Part shown: positions 9,368 to 18,493 of the stretch, piece after piece
Layout of the letters: each line of letters begins with the position of its first letter
Numbering within the stretch: position 1 is the first letter of the stretch
Assembly (NCBI GenBank): GCA_002104535.1
Contig: NBOG01000016.1
Location: 1 to 56,373 of the forward strand
DNA from: Cognaticolwellia sediminilitoris
GTDB lineage: Bacteria > Pseudomonadota > Gammaproteobacteria > Enterobacterales > Alteromonadaceae
Direction of reading: 5' to 3'
DNA: 56,373 nt
The notes under the pieces: generated by a model
Told to the model about the DNA's origin: nothing
Seen by the model: the letters and a program-made list of their open reading frames with translations, nothing else
The model's database searches: none
Program-made: the position numbers and the translations under genes

Positions 9368-9473
9368 CGCGTTACAAAAAACAATAATAAAAACCAAAAA
9401 ATTAATAAAAAGAAGCTAGTTTAACTAGACCATATAGCGAGCACTTCAAGCCTTACTTCGGTAAGGCTTTTTT
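9368..9473 (+). ncRNA. Candidate small RNA, copy 2 (about 106 nt)
   Basis: Paralogue of the RNA at 8864-8969. The terminator stem is identical and the loop is TTCG instead of TTTT, so loop change with stem conservation points to a functional structure. The A-rich 5' half has diverged most, which could give the two RNAs different targets. It ends about 195 bases before the FAD oxidoreductase start and has its own terminator, so it is not simply that gene's leader. Confidence 0.65.
9448..9473 (+). terminator. Terminator of small RNA copy 2
   Basis: AAGCCTTAC-TTCG-GTAAGGCTT followed by T6. Confidence 0.87.
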
Positions 9474-9668
9474 ATTGCCTGAAATAAAGTAATAGTACAT
9501 TAATTCCCTGCACAATCGCTGCCTAAAAAGTTGCTGCCTGTAACGTAAACGTTCAAATTAACAGGAGTTAAACTAACTGATTTTACTGCTATTTAAGTAC
9601 CGGCCTTGCTGAACAGTCACTTTGCAGCCACAATTTAATTATATGCGTTGAAATTTAAGGCCTGCTTT

Positions 9669-10784
9669 ATGGAAAGTGTTGACGTGATAGTAGTTGGTGC
9701 TGGTGTTGTCGGCCTAGCGGTAGCGGCTAAATTAAGTAAAGCATATCCGCAGGTTTTGATTGTCGATCAAAATATTCATTTTGGTGAAGAAACCAGTAGC
9801 CGCAATAGTGAAGTGATCCACGCTGGTATTTATTACCCTGATAATAGTCTTAAAGCTAAGCTTTGTGTCAAAGGTAAAAAGCTGCTTTATCAATATTGCC
9901 AACAACGTCATATACCTCATGAAAAAATGGGTAAACTATTGGTGGCAAATGGTGAGTCTGAAGAAGCAGATTTAGCTAGTATTTTAACGCAAGCACAGCG
10001 AAACGGTGTCACAGACTTAGTTTGGCAAAGTAAATCGCAATTAGAGCGCTCTACGCCAGCATTAAGAGCATCATTAGCATTACTTTCACCATCGACAGGT
10101 ATTATTGACGTACATAGCTATATGCAAAGCTTGCTTGCTGATGCTGAATCAATGGGTGCCTCATTTGTTGGCCAAACGACGTTAATTTCTGCACAAGCTA
10201 ACTCCAAAGGCTTTAAGGTGTTACTTAACAGCCAGGGCGAAAACATCACTTTACAATGCGCGCTGCTAATCAACTGCGCGGGTTTACATGCAGGAAAGGT
10301 TGCTGAGTCAATTGAGGGCATGCTAAAACGGCATATACCAGCTATACACTACTGTCGTGGTCACTATTTTAGTTATCAGGGAAAGAGTCCTTTCAAACAG
10401 CTTATTTATCCGGTTCCCTCAGCACATGGTTTAGGGATTCACGCGTCGCTGAATATCGCAGGGCAGCTAAAATTTGGCCCTGATACCCAATACATTGACC
10501 ATATCGATTATCAAGTTAGTCCGGCATTAAAAGCAAAGTTTGTTACGGCAATAACAAAATATTTCCCAGGCCTTGATGAAAATAAATTACAGCCTGACTA
10601 CGCTGGAATACGCCCTAAGCTGCAAGCTGAAAATGGCGCTTTAGAAGACTTTGCAATACAAAGTGCAACTGTTCATGGTTTATCTGGGTTGGTTAATTTA
10701 TTCGGCATTGATTCACCAGGGCTGACGTCAAGTTTAGCGATAGCTGAACATGTGGCAGACTTAATCGATGCACAAGTTTCTTAA
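9669..10784 (+). CDS. FAD-dependent oxidoreductase, L-2-hydroxyglutarate oxidase (LhgO)-like
   Basis: A DAO-type flavoprotein of 371 residues. The N-terminal dinucleotide motif is GAGVVGLAVAAKL, followed by the substrate-side segment SRNSEVIHAGIYYP typical of the LhgO/L2HGDH branch. The C-terminus has GLVNLFGIDSPGLTSSLAI, also typical of that branch. The likely reaction is oxidation of L-2-hydroxyglutarate to 2-oxoglutarate, passing electrons to the quinone pool; this is family-based. The start at 9669 is preferred over TTG at 9648 because AAGG lies about 8 bases upstream and the Rossmann motif then starts at the usual distance. Confidence 0.8.
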   Translation: MESVDVIVVGAGVVGLAVAAKLSKAYPQVLIVDQNIHFGEETSSRNSEVIHAGIYYPDNSLKAKLCVKGKKLLYQYCQQRHIPHEKMGKLLVANGESEEADLASILTQAQRNGVTDLVWQSKSQLERSTPALRASLALLSPSTGIIDVHSYMQSLLADAESMGASFVGQTTLISAQANSKGFKVLLNSQGENITLQCALLINCAGLHAGKVAESIEGMLKRHIPAIHYCRGHYFSYQGKSPFKQLIYPVPSAHGLGIHASLNIAGQLKFGPDTQYIDHIDYQVSPALKAKFVTAITKYFPGLDENKLQPDYAGIRPKLQAENGALEDFAIQSATVHGLSGLVNLFGIDSPGLTSSLAIAEHVADLIDAQVS

Positions 10785-10811
10785 TTTATTATTTTCAATT
10801 TTATTATAAGC

Positions 10812-10839
10812 AAAAAAAACCAACCTCGAAGGTTGGTTT
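10812..10839 (-). terminator. Terminator between the FAD oxidase and the FKBP gene
   Basis: The 10-bp stem AAACCAACCT/AGGTTGGTTT has an A7 tract on its left, so it acts best for the minus-strand FKBP gene. It may also stop the plus-strand oxidase transcript. Confidence 0.85.
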
Positions 10840-10865
10840 CAATTAATTAACAATTAAGTAAGTGT

Positions 10866-11624
10866 TTACTTATCGCCAACTTTTGCAGCAGTTGCTGGCT
10901 TTTGAATTTCTAATAATTCAATTTCAAATTGCAGTACAGAGTTACCTGGAATGCGTGGCGGGTTGCCGTTTGGTCCGTAAGCTAAGTCTGACGGAATTGT
11001 AAACTTGAATTTAGAACCAACAGACATTAACTGAACACCTTCAGTCCAGCCAGAAATAACACGGTTAAGTGGGAATACAGCTGGCTGACCACGGTCGTAT
11101 GAACTATCAAAAGTTTCGCCGTTAAGGAATGTGCCGTGGTAGTGAACTTTTACCGTATCTGTAGCAGCAGGTTTATCACCTTCAGCAGCAGTTAATACTT
11201 CGTATTGAATACCTGATTCAGTAACTTTTACGCCGTCTTTTTTAGCATTTTCATCTAAGAATTTTTGACCTTCAGCTAAACTTGCTTCTGCGCTAGCTGT
11301 AGCTTGTTCTGCTTGTTTTGCTTTCATAGCTTGGTCTAAGTTCATTAGTAATGCTTGAATGTCTTCTTTTTCTATTTGCGACTTTCCAGCCATGCTATCA
11401 GTAAAACCACGGATAATAAGTGTTTTATCTAAAGCTAAACCCATTTTGTCGTGCTCTTCTAGGTTACGCTCCATGTATAAACCAATTGAAGCACCTAAAC
11501 CGTAGGCTTGTTTTTGTATTTCTGTTTCTAATGCAACCGCTTTCTCTTCTTGTTTAGCAGGCTCTTGACAACCCATAACTGATAATAAAGCAATAGCGAC
11601 TACCGTCGGTTTAAAAAATTTCAT
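10866..11624 (-). CDS. fkpA: FKBP-type peptidyl-prolyl isomerase lipoprotein (FkpA/Mip-like)
   Basis: A periplasmic prolyl isomerase and chaperone. The signal ends LSVMGCQ, so this protein is probably a lipoprotein. An N-terminal helical dimerisation region (about 35-135) is followed by the FKBP domain (about 145-242) with VKVHYHGTFLNGETFDSSY and the hydrophobic pocket GWTEGVQLM and AYGPNGNPPRIPGNS. Proximity to slyX and yheV repeats the enteric fkpA-slyX-slyD-yheV neighbourhood. The symbol is assigned by similarity and context. Confidence 0.88.
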   Translation of the reverse strand: MKFFKPTVVAIALLSVMGCQEPAKQEEKAVALETEIQKQAYGLGASIGLYMERNLEEHDKMGLALDKTLIIRGFTDSMAGKSQIEKEDIQALLMNLDQAMKAKQAEQATASAEASLAEGQKFLDENAKKDGVKVTESGIQYEVLTAAEGDKPAATDTVKVHYHGTFLNGETFDSSYDRGQPAVFPLNRVISGWTEGVQLMSVGSKFKFTIPSDLAYGPNGNPPRIPGNSVLQFEIELLEIQKPATAAKVGDK

Positions 11625-11764
11625 TTACATCTCCGTTTGCTACTCAGCAGAAAATTCGTGCTAAGTCATTTAAATATGTGTGAATTGTTAAACAATGCGG
11701 CTTATACTAACGATAAATGCCCTAAGAAAAAAGTATTAATATTTTGTTGAACTGTAACTTAACT

Positions 11765-12742
11765 ATGATTAAAGCCAAGCTTTTGTTTTTATTGATATTG
11801 CTAAGTGCTTGCCAACCTGTAGGCCAAGCGCCAGAACAAAGGTGGCAACACGCGGTCGAGGGATCTTACGCGGCTAATGTTTCAAACGACGCTAAATTTA
11901 GTGTCGTTTCATCTATTCATCATGGTATTAGTTTATGGGATTTAGAAAAAAATGCCCTAAAATATAGCTGGTCCCAACAGCAAAATAGTGCTGATAACTT
12001 AGTTTTAGTTGCTGATATTAGTGATAATAACAGCCACGCCTTCACCGCTAATCGCCATGATTTTTCATTATGGAATATCGAAAATGGTCAGTCAGAAGGC
12101 TTTTGGTCAATAACCGAGTCAACCATTAGAGACATTGCCGTATCAAATAATGGTGACTACCTGCTGATTGGGCAATCTAACGGTAAAGTTGTGCATATTA
12201 CGCCATACACTGGCCGACGTTTAGAGTTTTTAGGCCATCAAGAAAAAATTAATGCCGTAGATATGTTACCTAATGGTCGCATAGCTATTTCAGGCTCTAA
12301 TGATTTTGTTGCTTACGTCTGGGATACTAATTCAGGACAAGTGATATACCGCTTCAATCACCCAAGCCGCGTCACTATGGTAGCTCTTGATCCTAAAGGG
12401 CGATACGCTTTTACGGCTGACAGTAAAAAATCAGCCAATATTTGGGATCTAAAAACAGGTCAGTTGATCACTAAGTTAAAATATTTTAATCGCCAAGAAG
12501 TATTTAGCACCGTGCAATTTTCACCTGACGGCACCAAGTTATTAACCGGCGCGCCTTCACGTAAGGTTAGTCTTTGGGCTATTTCTACTGGTGAACGGAT
12601 AACAAGTTGGCGAGTAATGCCGCGAACAGACATGAGACCCGCTGGTGCAGTTGTTTATAGCGCTGCTTTTAGGGATAATAACCAGATAATCACCGAAAGC
12701 TCTTCAGGATACGCCGAATTATGGCAGGTAAATAAACAGTGA
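11765..12742 (+). CDS. WD40-repeat lipoprotein, function unknown
   Basis: With the ATG at 11765 the protein (325 residues) begins with a lipoprotein signal (LLILLSACQP). The rest carries WD40-like repeats with blades ending in WD or similar (LWDLEKN, LWNIENG, VWDTNSG, IWDLKTG, LWAISTG), suggesting a beta-propeller anchored in the envelope. Propellers of this kind are protein-binding platforms; no partner is evident. Its stop overlaps the GTG start of slyX by four bases (GTGA), so the two are probably translationally coupled. Confidence 0.82.
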   Translation: MIKAKLLFLLILLSACQPVGQAPEQRWQHAVEGSYAANVSNDAKFSVVSSIHHGISLWDLEKNALKYSWSQQQNSADNLVLVADISDNNSHAFTANRHDFSLWNIENGQSEGFWSITESTIRDIAVSNNGDYLLIGQSNGKVVHITPYTGRRLEFLGHQEKINAVDMLPNGRIAISGSNDFVAYVWDTNSGQVIYRFNHPSRVTMVALDPKGRYAFTADSKKSANIWDLKTGQLITKLKYFNRQEVFSTVQFSPDGTKLLTGAPSRKVSLWAISTGERITSWRVMPRTDMRPAGAVVYSAAFRDNNQIITESSSGYAELWQVNKQ

Positions 12743-12960
12743 AATCAACCGATGAATTAAGCCAAGCGATTGAAACGCTTGAAACCCGCAATGCATTCCA
12801 AGATGATGTTATTGAGCAACTCAACAACGAGTTATCAATTCATCAAAGTGATATAGCAGAGCTGAAACAGCAAGTTGCCCTTTTAGCAAACAGAATTAAA
12901 GAAAACACACCTGATCAGCTAGGTGAAGACGAAGTAGAACCACCACCACCGCATTATTAA
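12739..12960 (+). CDS. slyX: SlyX family protein
   Basis: A 73-residue protein with a GTG start. It is almost entirely a predicted coiled coil (heptad-like pattern from residue 8 to 54), followed by an acidic, Pro-rich tail ending PPPPHY, which is the hallmark of SlyX. The biochemical role is unknown. It is close to an FKBP gene as in enterics and four-base-coupled to the WD40 lipoprotein. Confidence 0.9.
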   Translation: MKSTDELSQAIETLETRNAFQDDVIEQLNNELSIHQSDIAELKQQVALLANRIKENTPDQLGEDEVEPPPPHY

Positions 12961-13074
12961 AATCCAGCTAAAGATATATGCAACATTTTAGATAAATAAC
13001 TCCGTGCGCTTTGCCAACATATAAAACATCGGCGGCGTACAAGTCTTCATTTTCAAATTGAAAAAGGCCACGGC

Positions 13075-13497
13075 ATGAACACCAAAATTTACAAGCAAGT
13101 GCTTTTACACACCGATCATTTAATGGCGGCAGCACAAGCGGAAGATCAAGTCACATTTGATCAACATTACCTCGCATTAAAACAATTGTGTGAAGAACAT
13201 GACAACACCGATAAAGATCATCCCGTGCAATGGGAAACACTTGCTGACTTTACAGATAATTTACCTGTCGCTATTACCATTTATGAGCAAGCATTGGTCA
13301 AAGCTGAAGCGATTAACGACAAAGACTTTCGTTCATCTATTAGTTATTCAATAGCGGCACTTAAGGTTGAATTAGGTGATAAAGACGGCGCAATTGAGTC
13401 GCTTGAAAAAGCAAAAATAAGCTGTAATAAAATATCTGATAAAGAATTAAAAGCTGAAATTCATGACTTGTTGGAAGAGTTAAAGCAATCGGTATGA
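13075..13497 (+). CDS. Small TPR-like cytoplasmic protein, function unknown
   Basis: A 140-residue, acidic, all-helical protein without a signal peptide. Residues about 60-135 show paired amphipathic helices in TPR style (AITIYEQALVKAEAI; GAIESLEKAKISCNKI). AAAGG stands about 9 bases before the ATG. It sits between slyX and yheV, where enterics have slyD/kefB. I recognise no specific family. Confidence 0.7.
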   Translation: MNTKIYKQVLLHTDHLMAAAQAEDQVTFDQHYLALKQLCEEHDNTDKDHPVQWETLADFTDNLPVAITIYEQALVKAEAINDKDFRSSISYSIAALKVELGDKDGAIESLEKAKISCNKISDKELKAEIHDLLEELKQSV

Positions 13498-13499
13498 TT

Positions 13500-13522
13500 A
13501 AGGTTTATTGTTTATAAACCTT
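13500..13522 (+). terminator. Hairpin after the TPR gene
   Basis: AAGGTTTAT-TGTTT-ATAAACCTT directly after the stop codon. The T run only begins about 8 bases later, so termination is plausible but not strong. Confidence 0.5.
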
Positions 13523-13660
13523 AAAATTATTTGTTTTTTACACATATCATAAGCATTAAATGAAAAAGAAAAGCTTCATTCAACAACGAAAAAAACTATA
13601 AAGTGTCGAAAATTTTTCAAACAAGATTAATTTACCTATAGCTAATTTATCTATGGATGA

Positions 13661-13855
13661 TTAATCTTGTTGAAAAATACCAATCACTTGTTCATTTGGT
13701 CTGACTTCTTTTACGACATGCTCTTCTGGTTGCGACATTTGTTCGCCACAACTTACACAGGTTACCGTTTCAACACCGTTTTCTTTGGTAAGTGCCATAG
13801 TGTCCATTGCTCTACATTTCGGACACGTTGCGCCCGCTATAAATCGTTTTTTCAC
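13661..13855 (-). CDS. yheV: YheV family zinc-ribbon protein
   Basis: A 64-residue protein starting at GTG. It has two CxxC knuckles (CPKC, residues 11-14; CVSC, 33-36) that would bind one zinc, and it begins KKRFIAGATCPKC and ends EQVIGIFQQD, both very close to enteric YheV. The function is unknown. The neighbouring yheS on the opposite strand, with slyX and fkpA nearby, matches the conserved neighbourhood. Confidence 0.9.
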   Translation of the reverse strand: MKKRFIAGATCPKCRAMDTMALTKENGVETVTCVSCGEQMSQPEEHVVKEVRPNEQVIGIFQQD

Positions 13856-13997
13856 GTATCTACTCAGTTTTAATTAATTTTAGGTTAATTATTTTGATGA
13901 TTTTAGCAAGATATCTGCCCAGTGCTTCTATTTTACCTTGAACAACCCCCTAAGGAAAAGCGACAATAGCGCCCTGCATTAAAAAGAGTAGCAATAA

Positions 13998-15899
13998 ATG
14001 ATCACAGCCACAGAGTTAAGTTTAGCCCGAGGCGCAAAAACCCTCATAAAATCATCAAGCTTTACCATACATCCAAACCATAAAGTTGGATTAGTTGGTG
14101 CGAACGGCTGTGGAAAATCATCTTTGTTTGCCAGCTTACTTGGCGCACTGCCCGTTGATATGGGTAACTTGTCAATGCCGACAAGTTGGAAAATTGCCAC
14201 TGTAAAGCAAGAAACACCCGCACTTGAACAGTCGGCTTTAGATTATGTTATGGATGGCGACGTTGAGTATCGTCAACTTGAAGGAAAATTAGAACAAGCT
14301 CGTGCAGACGATAACGGTACGCTTGAAGCCACTATTATCAACCAAATCGATGCGATTAACGGCTATAGCCTTCCGGCACGTGCAGGCGAACTATTGCATG
14401 GTTTAGGCTTTATGCAAGAACAACTCATCAACCCAGTTAAGTCATTTTCGGGTGGTTGGCGTATGCGCTTAAACTTAGCCCAAGCGTTGATCAGTCGCGC
14501 CGATTTATTACTACTGGATGAGCCCACTAACCATCTAGATTTAGACGCGGTTATTTGGTTACAACGCTGGTTAAAAAGATTCACTGGCACGCTAGTGCTT
14601 ATTTCTCACGACCGAGATTTTCTTGATGATGTTATCGGCCAAATTTTACATATTGAGCATCAAATTGCGAAATTATATTCAGGTAATTACACTGCCTTTG
14701 AACGTCAACGAGCTGAGCATCTAGCGCAGCAAGACGCACAATTTCAAAAACAACAAAAAGAAGTGGCACATTTAACCTCATTTGTTGATCGTTTTCGCGC
14801 CAAAGCCAGTAAAGCTAAACAAGCGCAAAGTCGCTTAAAGCGTCTGCAAAAATTACCTGATTTAGCGCCAGCACATGTTGATAGCCAATTTACCTTCAGC
14901 TTTGAACAGCCAGAAACTCTGCCTTATCCACTATTATCATTAACCGAAAGCCAATGTGGTTATAGTGAACAAGCCATTATATTAAACGATGTCGGGATGA
15001 CATTAGTTCCAGGTAGTCGAATCGGTTTACTAGGCAGAAACGGCGCAGGTAAATCAACGTTAATAAAATCACTGGCTGGTGACTTGGCTCTGCTTAAAGG
15101 AGAGCGATATTGCGCACAAGACTTAAAAATAGGTTACTTTTCTCAACATCAACTTGAGCAATTGCACATGCCCAGTAGTGCCATTGAACATATTACTCGA
15201 GCAAAGCCTGATATTGCCGAACTTCAAGCCCGCTCATTTTTAGGCCGATTTGGCTTTAGTGGCGACCAAGCGTTGGATCGTGTTGCCACTATGTCGGGTG
15301 GTGAAAAAGCACGCTTGGTATTAGCGCTAATTGTCTTAGAAAAGCCACAGCTTTTATTACTTGATGAACCTACAAACCACCTTGATTTAGAAATGCGCCA
15401 AGCATTAGTGTTGGCGCTTCAAGACTTTGAAGGGGCTATTATACTGATTGCCCATGACAGATTTTTATTAGAGTCGTGCGTTGATGAATTCTACCTTGTA
15501 GCAAATGGCCATGTTAGCGACTTTGATGGCGACATTGACGATTATCAACAATGGCTAAATAATGATAAAAAACAAACCGTAAAAGCTAATAAAGTTGTTA
15601 CTGAGCCACAAATAGATAAAAAGCAATTAAGAAAAGAACAAGCTGAATTACGTAAAAAAGCGTCACCGCTACGCAAACAAGCAGATAAGTTTGAAAAGTT
15701 GGTGCAAAAAAATCAAGACGAGTTAACAGAAGTTGAAGCTAAGCTAGCAGAAAGTGACATTTATCAAGCTGAAAACAAAACCGAGCTAACAGATTTATTA
15801 AAACGCCAAGCTAAGTTAAAACGAGACTTAGAAGAGCATGAGATGCAATGGCTTGACCTAGAAGAACAAATTGAAGAGATAATGTCGCAAGCTTGCTAA
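13998..15899 (+). CDS. yheS: ABC-F family ATPase YheS
   Basis: A soluble tandem ABC protein of 633 residues without membrane spans; ABC-F proteins act on ribosomes. The first cassette has Walker A GANGCGKSS (about 35-43), signature SGGWRMRL and Walker B LLLLDEPTNHLDL. The second has GRNGAGKST (about 347-355), SGGEKARL and LLLLDEPTNHLDL. A charged linker with KASKAKQAQSRLKRL joins them, and a coiled-coil C-terminal extension (about 540-630) is typical of the YheS/Uup branch. It lies in the yheV-yheS-yheT-yheU neighbourhood. Confidence 0.95.
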   Translation: MITATELSLARGAKTLIKSSSFTIHPNHKVGLVGANGCGKSSLFASLLGALPVDMGNLSMPTSWKIATVKQETPALEQSALDYVMDGDVEYRQLEGKLEQARADDNGTLEATIINQIDAINGYSLPARAGELLHGLGFMQEQLINPVKSFSGGWRMRLNLAQALISRADLLLLDEPTNHLDLDAVIWLQRWLKRFTGTLVLISHDRDFLDDVIGQILHIEHQIAKLYSGNYTAFERQRAEHLAQQDAQFQKQQKEVAHLTSFVDRFRAKASKAKQAQSRLKRLQKLPDLAPAHVDSQFTFSFEQPETLPYPLLSLTESQCGYSEQAIILNDVGMTLVPGSRIGLLGRNGAGKSTLIKSLAGDLALLKGERYCAQDLKIGYFSQHQLEQLHMPSSAIEHITRAKPDIAELQARSFLGRFGFSGDQALDRVATMSGGEKARLVLALIVLEKPQLLLLDEPTNHLDLEMRQALVLALQDFEGAIILIAHDRFLLESCVDEFYLVANGHVSDFDGDIDDYQQWLNNDKKQTVKANKVVTEPQIDKKQLRKEQAELRKKASPLRKQADKFEKLVQKNQDELTEVEAKLAESDIYQAENKTELTDLLKRQAKLKRDLEEHEMQWLDLEEQIEEIMSQAC

Positions 15900-15973
15900 A
15901 TTTATTGCTACACTTAACAAAGAGTATATTTATCGCTTTAATCATTAGCGCCATTAATTTATAGGACAATAAG

Positions 15974-16696
15974 ATGAAAAAGTTAACTTTGATCGCACTC
16001 AGCATCGCATTATTTGCTCAAAGTCCAGCATATAGTGCTGATTTAGATTTAGGTATATATGAACTTAACCGCGGCGAATTTAAAGCTGCAATTGCAGAAT
16101 TTGAACCGCTGGTTGCCGCAGAATATGCGCCGGCTCAATATCAAATGGGATTAATTTATTTAAACGGCTATGGTGTAGTTAAAAACCAACAAAAAGCATT
16201 AGAGTTATTTAACTTAGCAGCGTCTCAAAACTATCCTGATGCTTTATTTGACCTTTCATTATTATATAGCGAAGGTGAAGTTACTAAGAAAGACCTTAAA
16301 ACCGCTTATGCGCTCATGGAGCGTGCAGCGAACATGGACTTACCCCGCGCACAGTTTAATTTGGCCGTAATGTTAGAGAATGGTTTAGGTGTTACTCGCA
16401 ATCATTTGCAAGCTTCTCGCTGGTACCAAAAAGCAGCAGATCAAAACTATGCACTTGCTCAATTTAACCTTGCTTTAATGTATTTTGAAGGTAAAGGGGT
16501 CGCTAAAAGTATCGAAAAGTCCTACATCTGGAATATTATTGCCGCTAAAAATGGTTATAAAATGGCTGAAAAAAGCCGAGATATGGACGAGCATAAATTA
16601 ACAGTTGAGCAAATTAAAGATAATCGAGAAAAAGCCGACGCAATTTATCGAAAAATTATTGAGCAGCGTGAATTAAAATTAAAAAACTTCTCTTAA
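15974..16696 (+). CDS. Sel1-repeat (TPR-like) periplasmic protein
   Basis: The signal peptide (MKKLTLIALSIALFAQ, cleaved near AYSA) is followed by four or five Sel1-like repeats of about 36 residues with the GYGV/GLGV/GKGV turns (APAQYQMGLIYLNGYGV; RAQFNLAVMLENGLGV; ALAQFNLALMYFEGKGV). Sel1 proteins are helical solenoids that mediate protein contacts; the partner is not known. It lies 74 bases after yheS and has its own strong terminator. Confidence 0.85.
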   Translation: MKKLTLIALSIALFAQSPAYSADLDLGIYELNRGEFKAAIAEFEPLVAAEYAPAQYQMGLIYLNGYGVVKNQQKALELFNLAASQNYPDALFDLSLLYSEGEVTKKDLKTAYALMERAANMDLPRAQFNLAVMLENGLGVTRNHLQASRWYQKAADQNYALAQFNLALMYFEGKGVAKSIEKSYIWNIIAAKNGYKMAEKSRDMDEHKLTVEQIKDNREKADAIYRKIIEQRELKLKNFS

Positions 16697-16737
16697 TTTA
16701 AAAGTTGCCCTCTCAACTAGACATTCACACCACATAT

Positions 16738-16774
16738 AAACCCGCCTAAAAAGCTTAGTGCGGGTTTATTTTTA
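16738..16774 (+). terminator. Terminator of the Sel1-repeat gene
   Basis: Stem AAACCCGC/GCGGGTTT with an internal CTAAAAAGCTTAG loop, followed by TATTTTT. Confidence 0.85.
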
Positions 16775-16937
16775 GTAAAAGGTATACGCTTAAATCTGAG
16801 CTAATATTATTAACTTTCAAATAACCGTTCTGGTTTAAATGCTCTTTTGCTGAATCAACAGCGAAAGTGATCTATATCAATAAGATCACTACGACAGTAA
16901 TTTATAATGGCTATCTACAAATCACCTGGAGTGAGTT

Positions 16938-17069
16938 ATGAACATTTTAGATATGCTACTCAACGATCCCGTTGTTATATATTCTTTTGGCGGTTTAGCC
17001 ATTTTACTGGCCATTGGCGGTTATTATATTTATTACTTTTTAAAGCACATTAGTGAAGATACACAATAG
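16938..17069 (+). CDS. 43-residue single-pass membrane protein (DUF3149-like)
   Basis: A short ORF with a good ribosome-binding site (CTGGAG, about 7 bases upstream). The peptide begins MNILDMLLNDPVVIYSFGG, continues into one hydrophobic helix (about 14-36) ending YYIYYFLKH, and has a short polar tail. The layout (short amphipathic N-terminus containing a DP or TP motif, one span, charged tail) resembles the DUF3149 family of tiny membrane proteins. Function unknown. Confidence 0.7.
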   Translation: MNILDMLLNDPVVIYSFGGLAILLAIGGYYIYYFLKHISEDTQ

Positions 17070-17243
17070 CAGCTACCTTGAGCACACCGCCTTGTAAAAT
17101 AGTATATTGTTTACTATTTGACGCATAAAACCTTAGCTAACCCTAGTGCTTTTGTGTGTTTGTTTACGCAATAACCAAGCGGTGGGCATTAACGGTCTTT
17201 TAACGTACAATAGCATTTTTGTACTACGCTCTATATTCACTTT

Positions 17244-18215
17244 ATGTTTACCAAAAGCTCTTTCAGCCCCGCTTGGTGGTTAAGAAACCCGCATTGCCAA
17301 ACCATTGCCGCTAAGTTTTTTCGCCGTAATCAAACACTTCATACGACAACTGAAACGTTAGAGTTACCTGATGGTGACTTTGTTGATTTAGCTTGGACTG
17401 AAAAAGTAACAGCTGAATGTTCTCGCCCTATTATTGCTGTTTTACATGGCCTTGAAGGTTCAAAAAACAGCCATTATGCCAAAGGTATGTTGGCGGCAAT
17501 TAAAGCACAGGGTTGGGTTGGTGTGTTAATGCATTTTCGTGGTTGTAGTGGTAGGCCTAATCGCATGGCAAAGTCTTATCATAGTGGCCAAACTTGTGAT
17601 GTTGACTACTTTAGCCAATATATAGCTCAGAGTTATCCAAAAGCAAAAAAAGCAATTGTCGGCTTTTCACTTGGTGGCAATGTATTAACCAAATATTTAG
17701 CCGAGCAAAAACAAAATATATATCAAGCCGCTTGTGTCATTTGCGCCCCACTTGACCTTTCAAGTTGCTGTGACCGCATTAACCAAGGCTTTTCCCGAGT
17801 TTATCAAAAGTACCTGGTCGATATGCTAAGAGACAGCACCGTTGAGAAAATTGACGCTAACTTACTGAGCAATATCGATAGAAACCATTTAAATAATATT
17901 CGCTCTATTCGAGCTTTTGATGAATTAGTGACTGCGCCTATCAATGGTTTTCGTGACGCGACTGATTATTACCAACAAGCAAGTGCTCGCGACTTACTTA
18001 ACCAGATTACTACTCCATGCTTAATTATACATGCCACAGACGACCCATTTTTATGCCATAAAAACACCACAAACATTACTTTATTACCAGAGAAAATGAC
18101 TTTTGAGGTCAGTGATCGTGGCGGGCACGTCGGTTTTATTAGTGGTAAAAACCCCTTCAGACCAAAATATTGGCTTGAACAACGCATACCTGAGTTTTTT
18201 ACGAGATATTTATGA
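17244..18215 (+). CDS. yheT: YheT family alpha/beta hydrolase
   Basis: A 323-residue hydrolase of the YheT/ABHD1-3 type. The N-terminal SPAWWLRNPHCQTI is characteristic. The fold shows VLHGLEGS (oxyanion region), MHFRGCSG, and the nucleophile elbow GFSLGGN. The Asp lies in TDDPF and the catalytic His in RGGHVGF. The substrate is unproven; esterase activity is family knowledge. Its stop overlaps the yheU start by four bases (ATGA), so the two are coupled. Confidence 0.93.
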   Translation: MFTKSSFSPAWWLRNPHCQTIAAKFFRRNQTLHTTTETLELPDGDFVDLAWTEKVTAECSRPIIAVLHGLEGSKNSHYAKGMLAAIKAQGWVGVLMHFRGCSGRPNRMAKSYHSGQTCDVDYFSQYIAQSYPKAKKAIVGFSLGGNVLTKYLAEQKQNIYQAACVICAPLDLSSCCDRINQGFSRVYQKYLVDMLRDSTVEKIDANLLSNIDRNHLNNIRSIRAFDELVTAPINGFRDATDYYQQASARDLLNQITTPCLIIHATDDPFLCHKNTTNITLLPEKMTFEVSDRGGHVGFISGKNPFRPKYWLEQRIPEFFTRYL

Positions 18216-18448
18216 TCATTCCTTTCACGCAATTACCAACAGAAACCTTAGATGCCATAATTGAAAACTTTGTCCTTAGAGAAGGCACCGAATATGGCAG
18301 TGAAGATGTCTCCTTGAGTGATAAAATCTCCCAAGTTCGTCAGCAGTTAAAACTAGGCACCGCTTTATTGGTATATTCTGAGTTACATGAAACAGTCAAT
18401 ATTTTACCCGCGGATCAATTTGTCGAAGATAGCGAAGAAGCACCATAA
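18212..18448 (+). CDS. yheU: YheU family protein
   Basis: A 78-residue protein of the UPF0270/YheU family (MIIPFTQLPTETLDAIIENF, then LREGTEYG). It has no known function and always seems to travel with yheT. The four-base overlap with yheT indicates coupled translation. A terminator follows within five bases. Confidence 0.93.
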   Translation: MIIPFTQLPTETLDAIIENFVLREGTEYGSEDVSLSDKISQVRQQLKLGTALLVYSELHETVNILPADQFVEDSEEAP

Positions 18449-18471
18449 AAAAAGGCACTGTAAGTGCCTTT
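18447..18471. terminator. Bidirectional terminator between yheU and yceI
   Basis: AAAGGCACT-GTA-AGTGCCTTT with an A7 tract on the left. On the minus strand this gives a T run for yceI; on the plus strand the tail is short. Confidence 0.85.
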
Positions 18472-18493
18472 AATATCATCCAATTAATAAATT

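Larger units (their letters stand above)
9292..9481 (+). repeat. Copy 2 of the 190-base duplicated small RNA unit
   Basis: Second copy, offset 504 bases from the first in the same orientation and with no net length change. Identity is highest in the upstream element, the promoter boxes, the CTAGTTTAACTAG hairpin and the terminator stem. Confidence 0.8.

Noticed and set aside
13624-13669. Terminator from AAGATTAAT/ATTAATCTT near yheV
   Set aside because: The right arm lies within the yheV coding end, the loop is about 28 bases and there is no T run.
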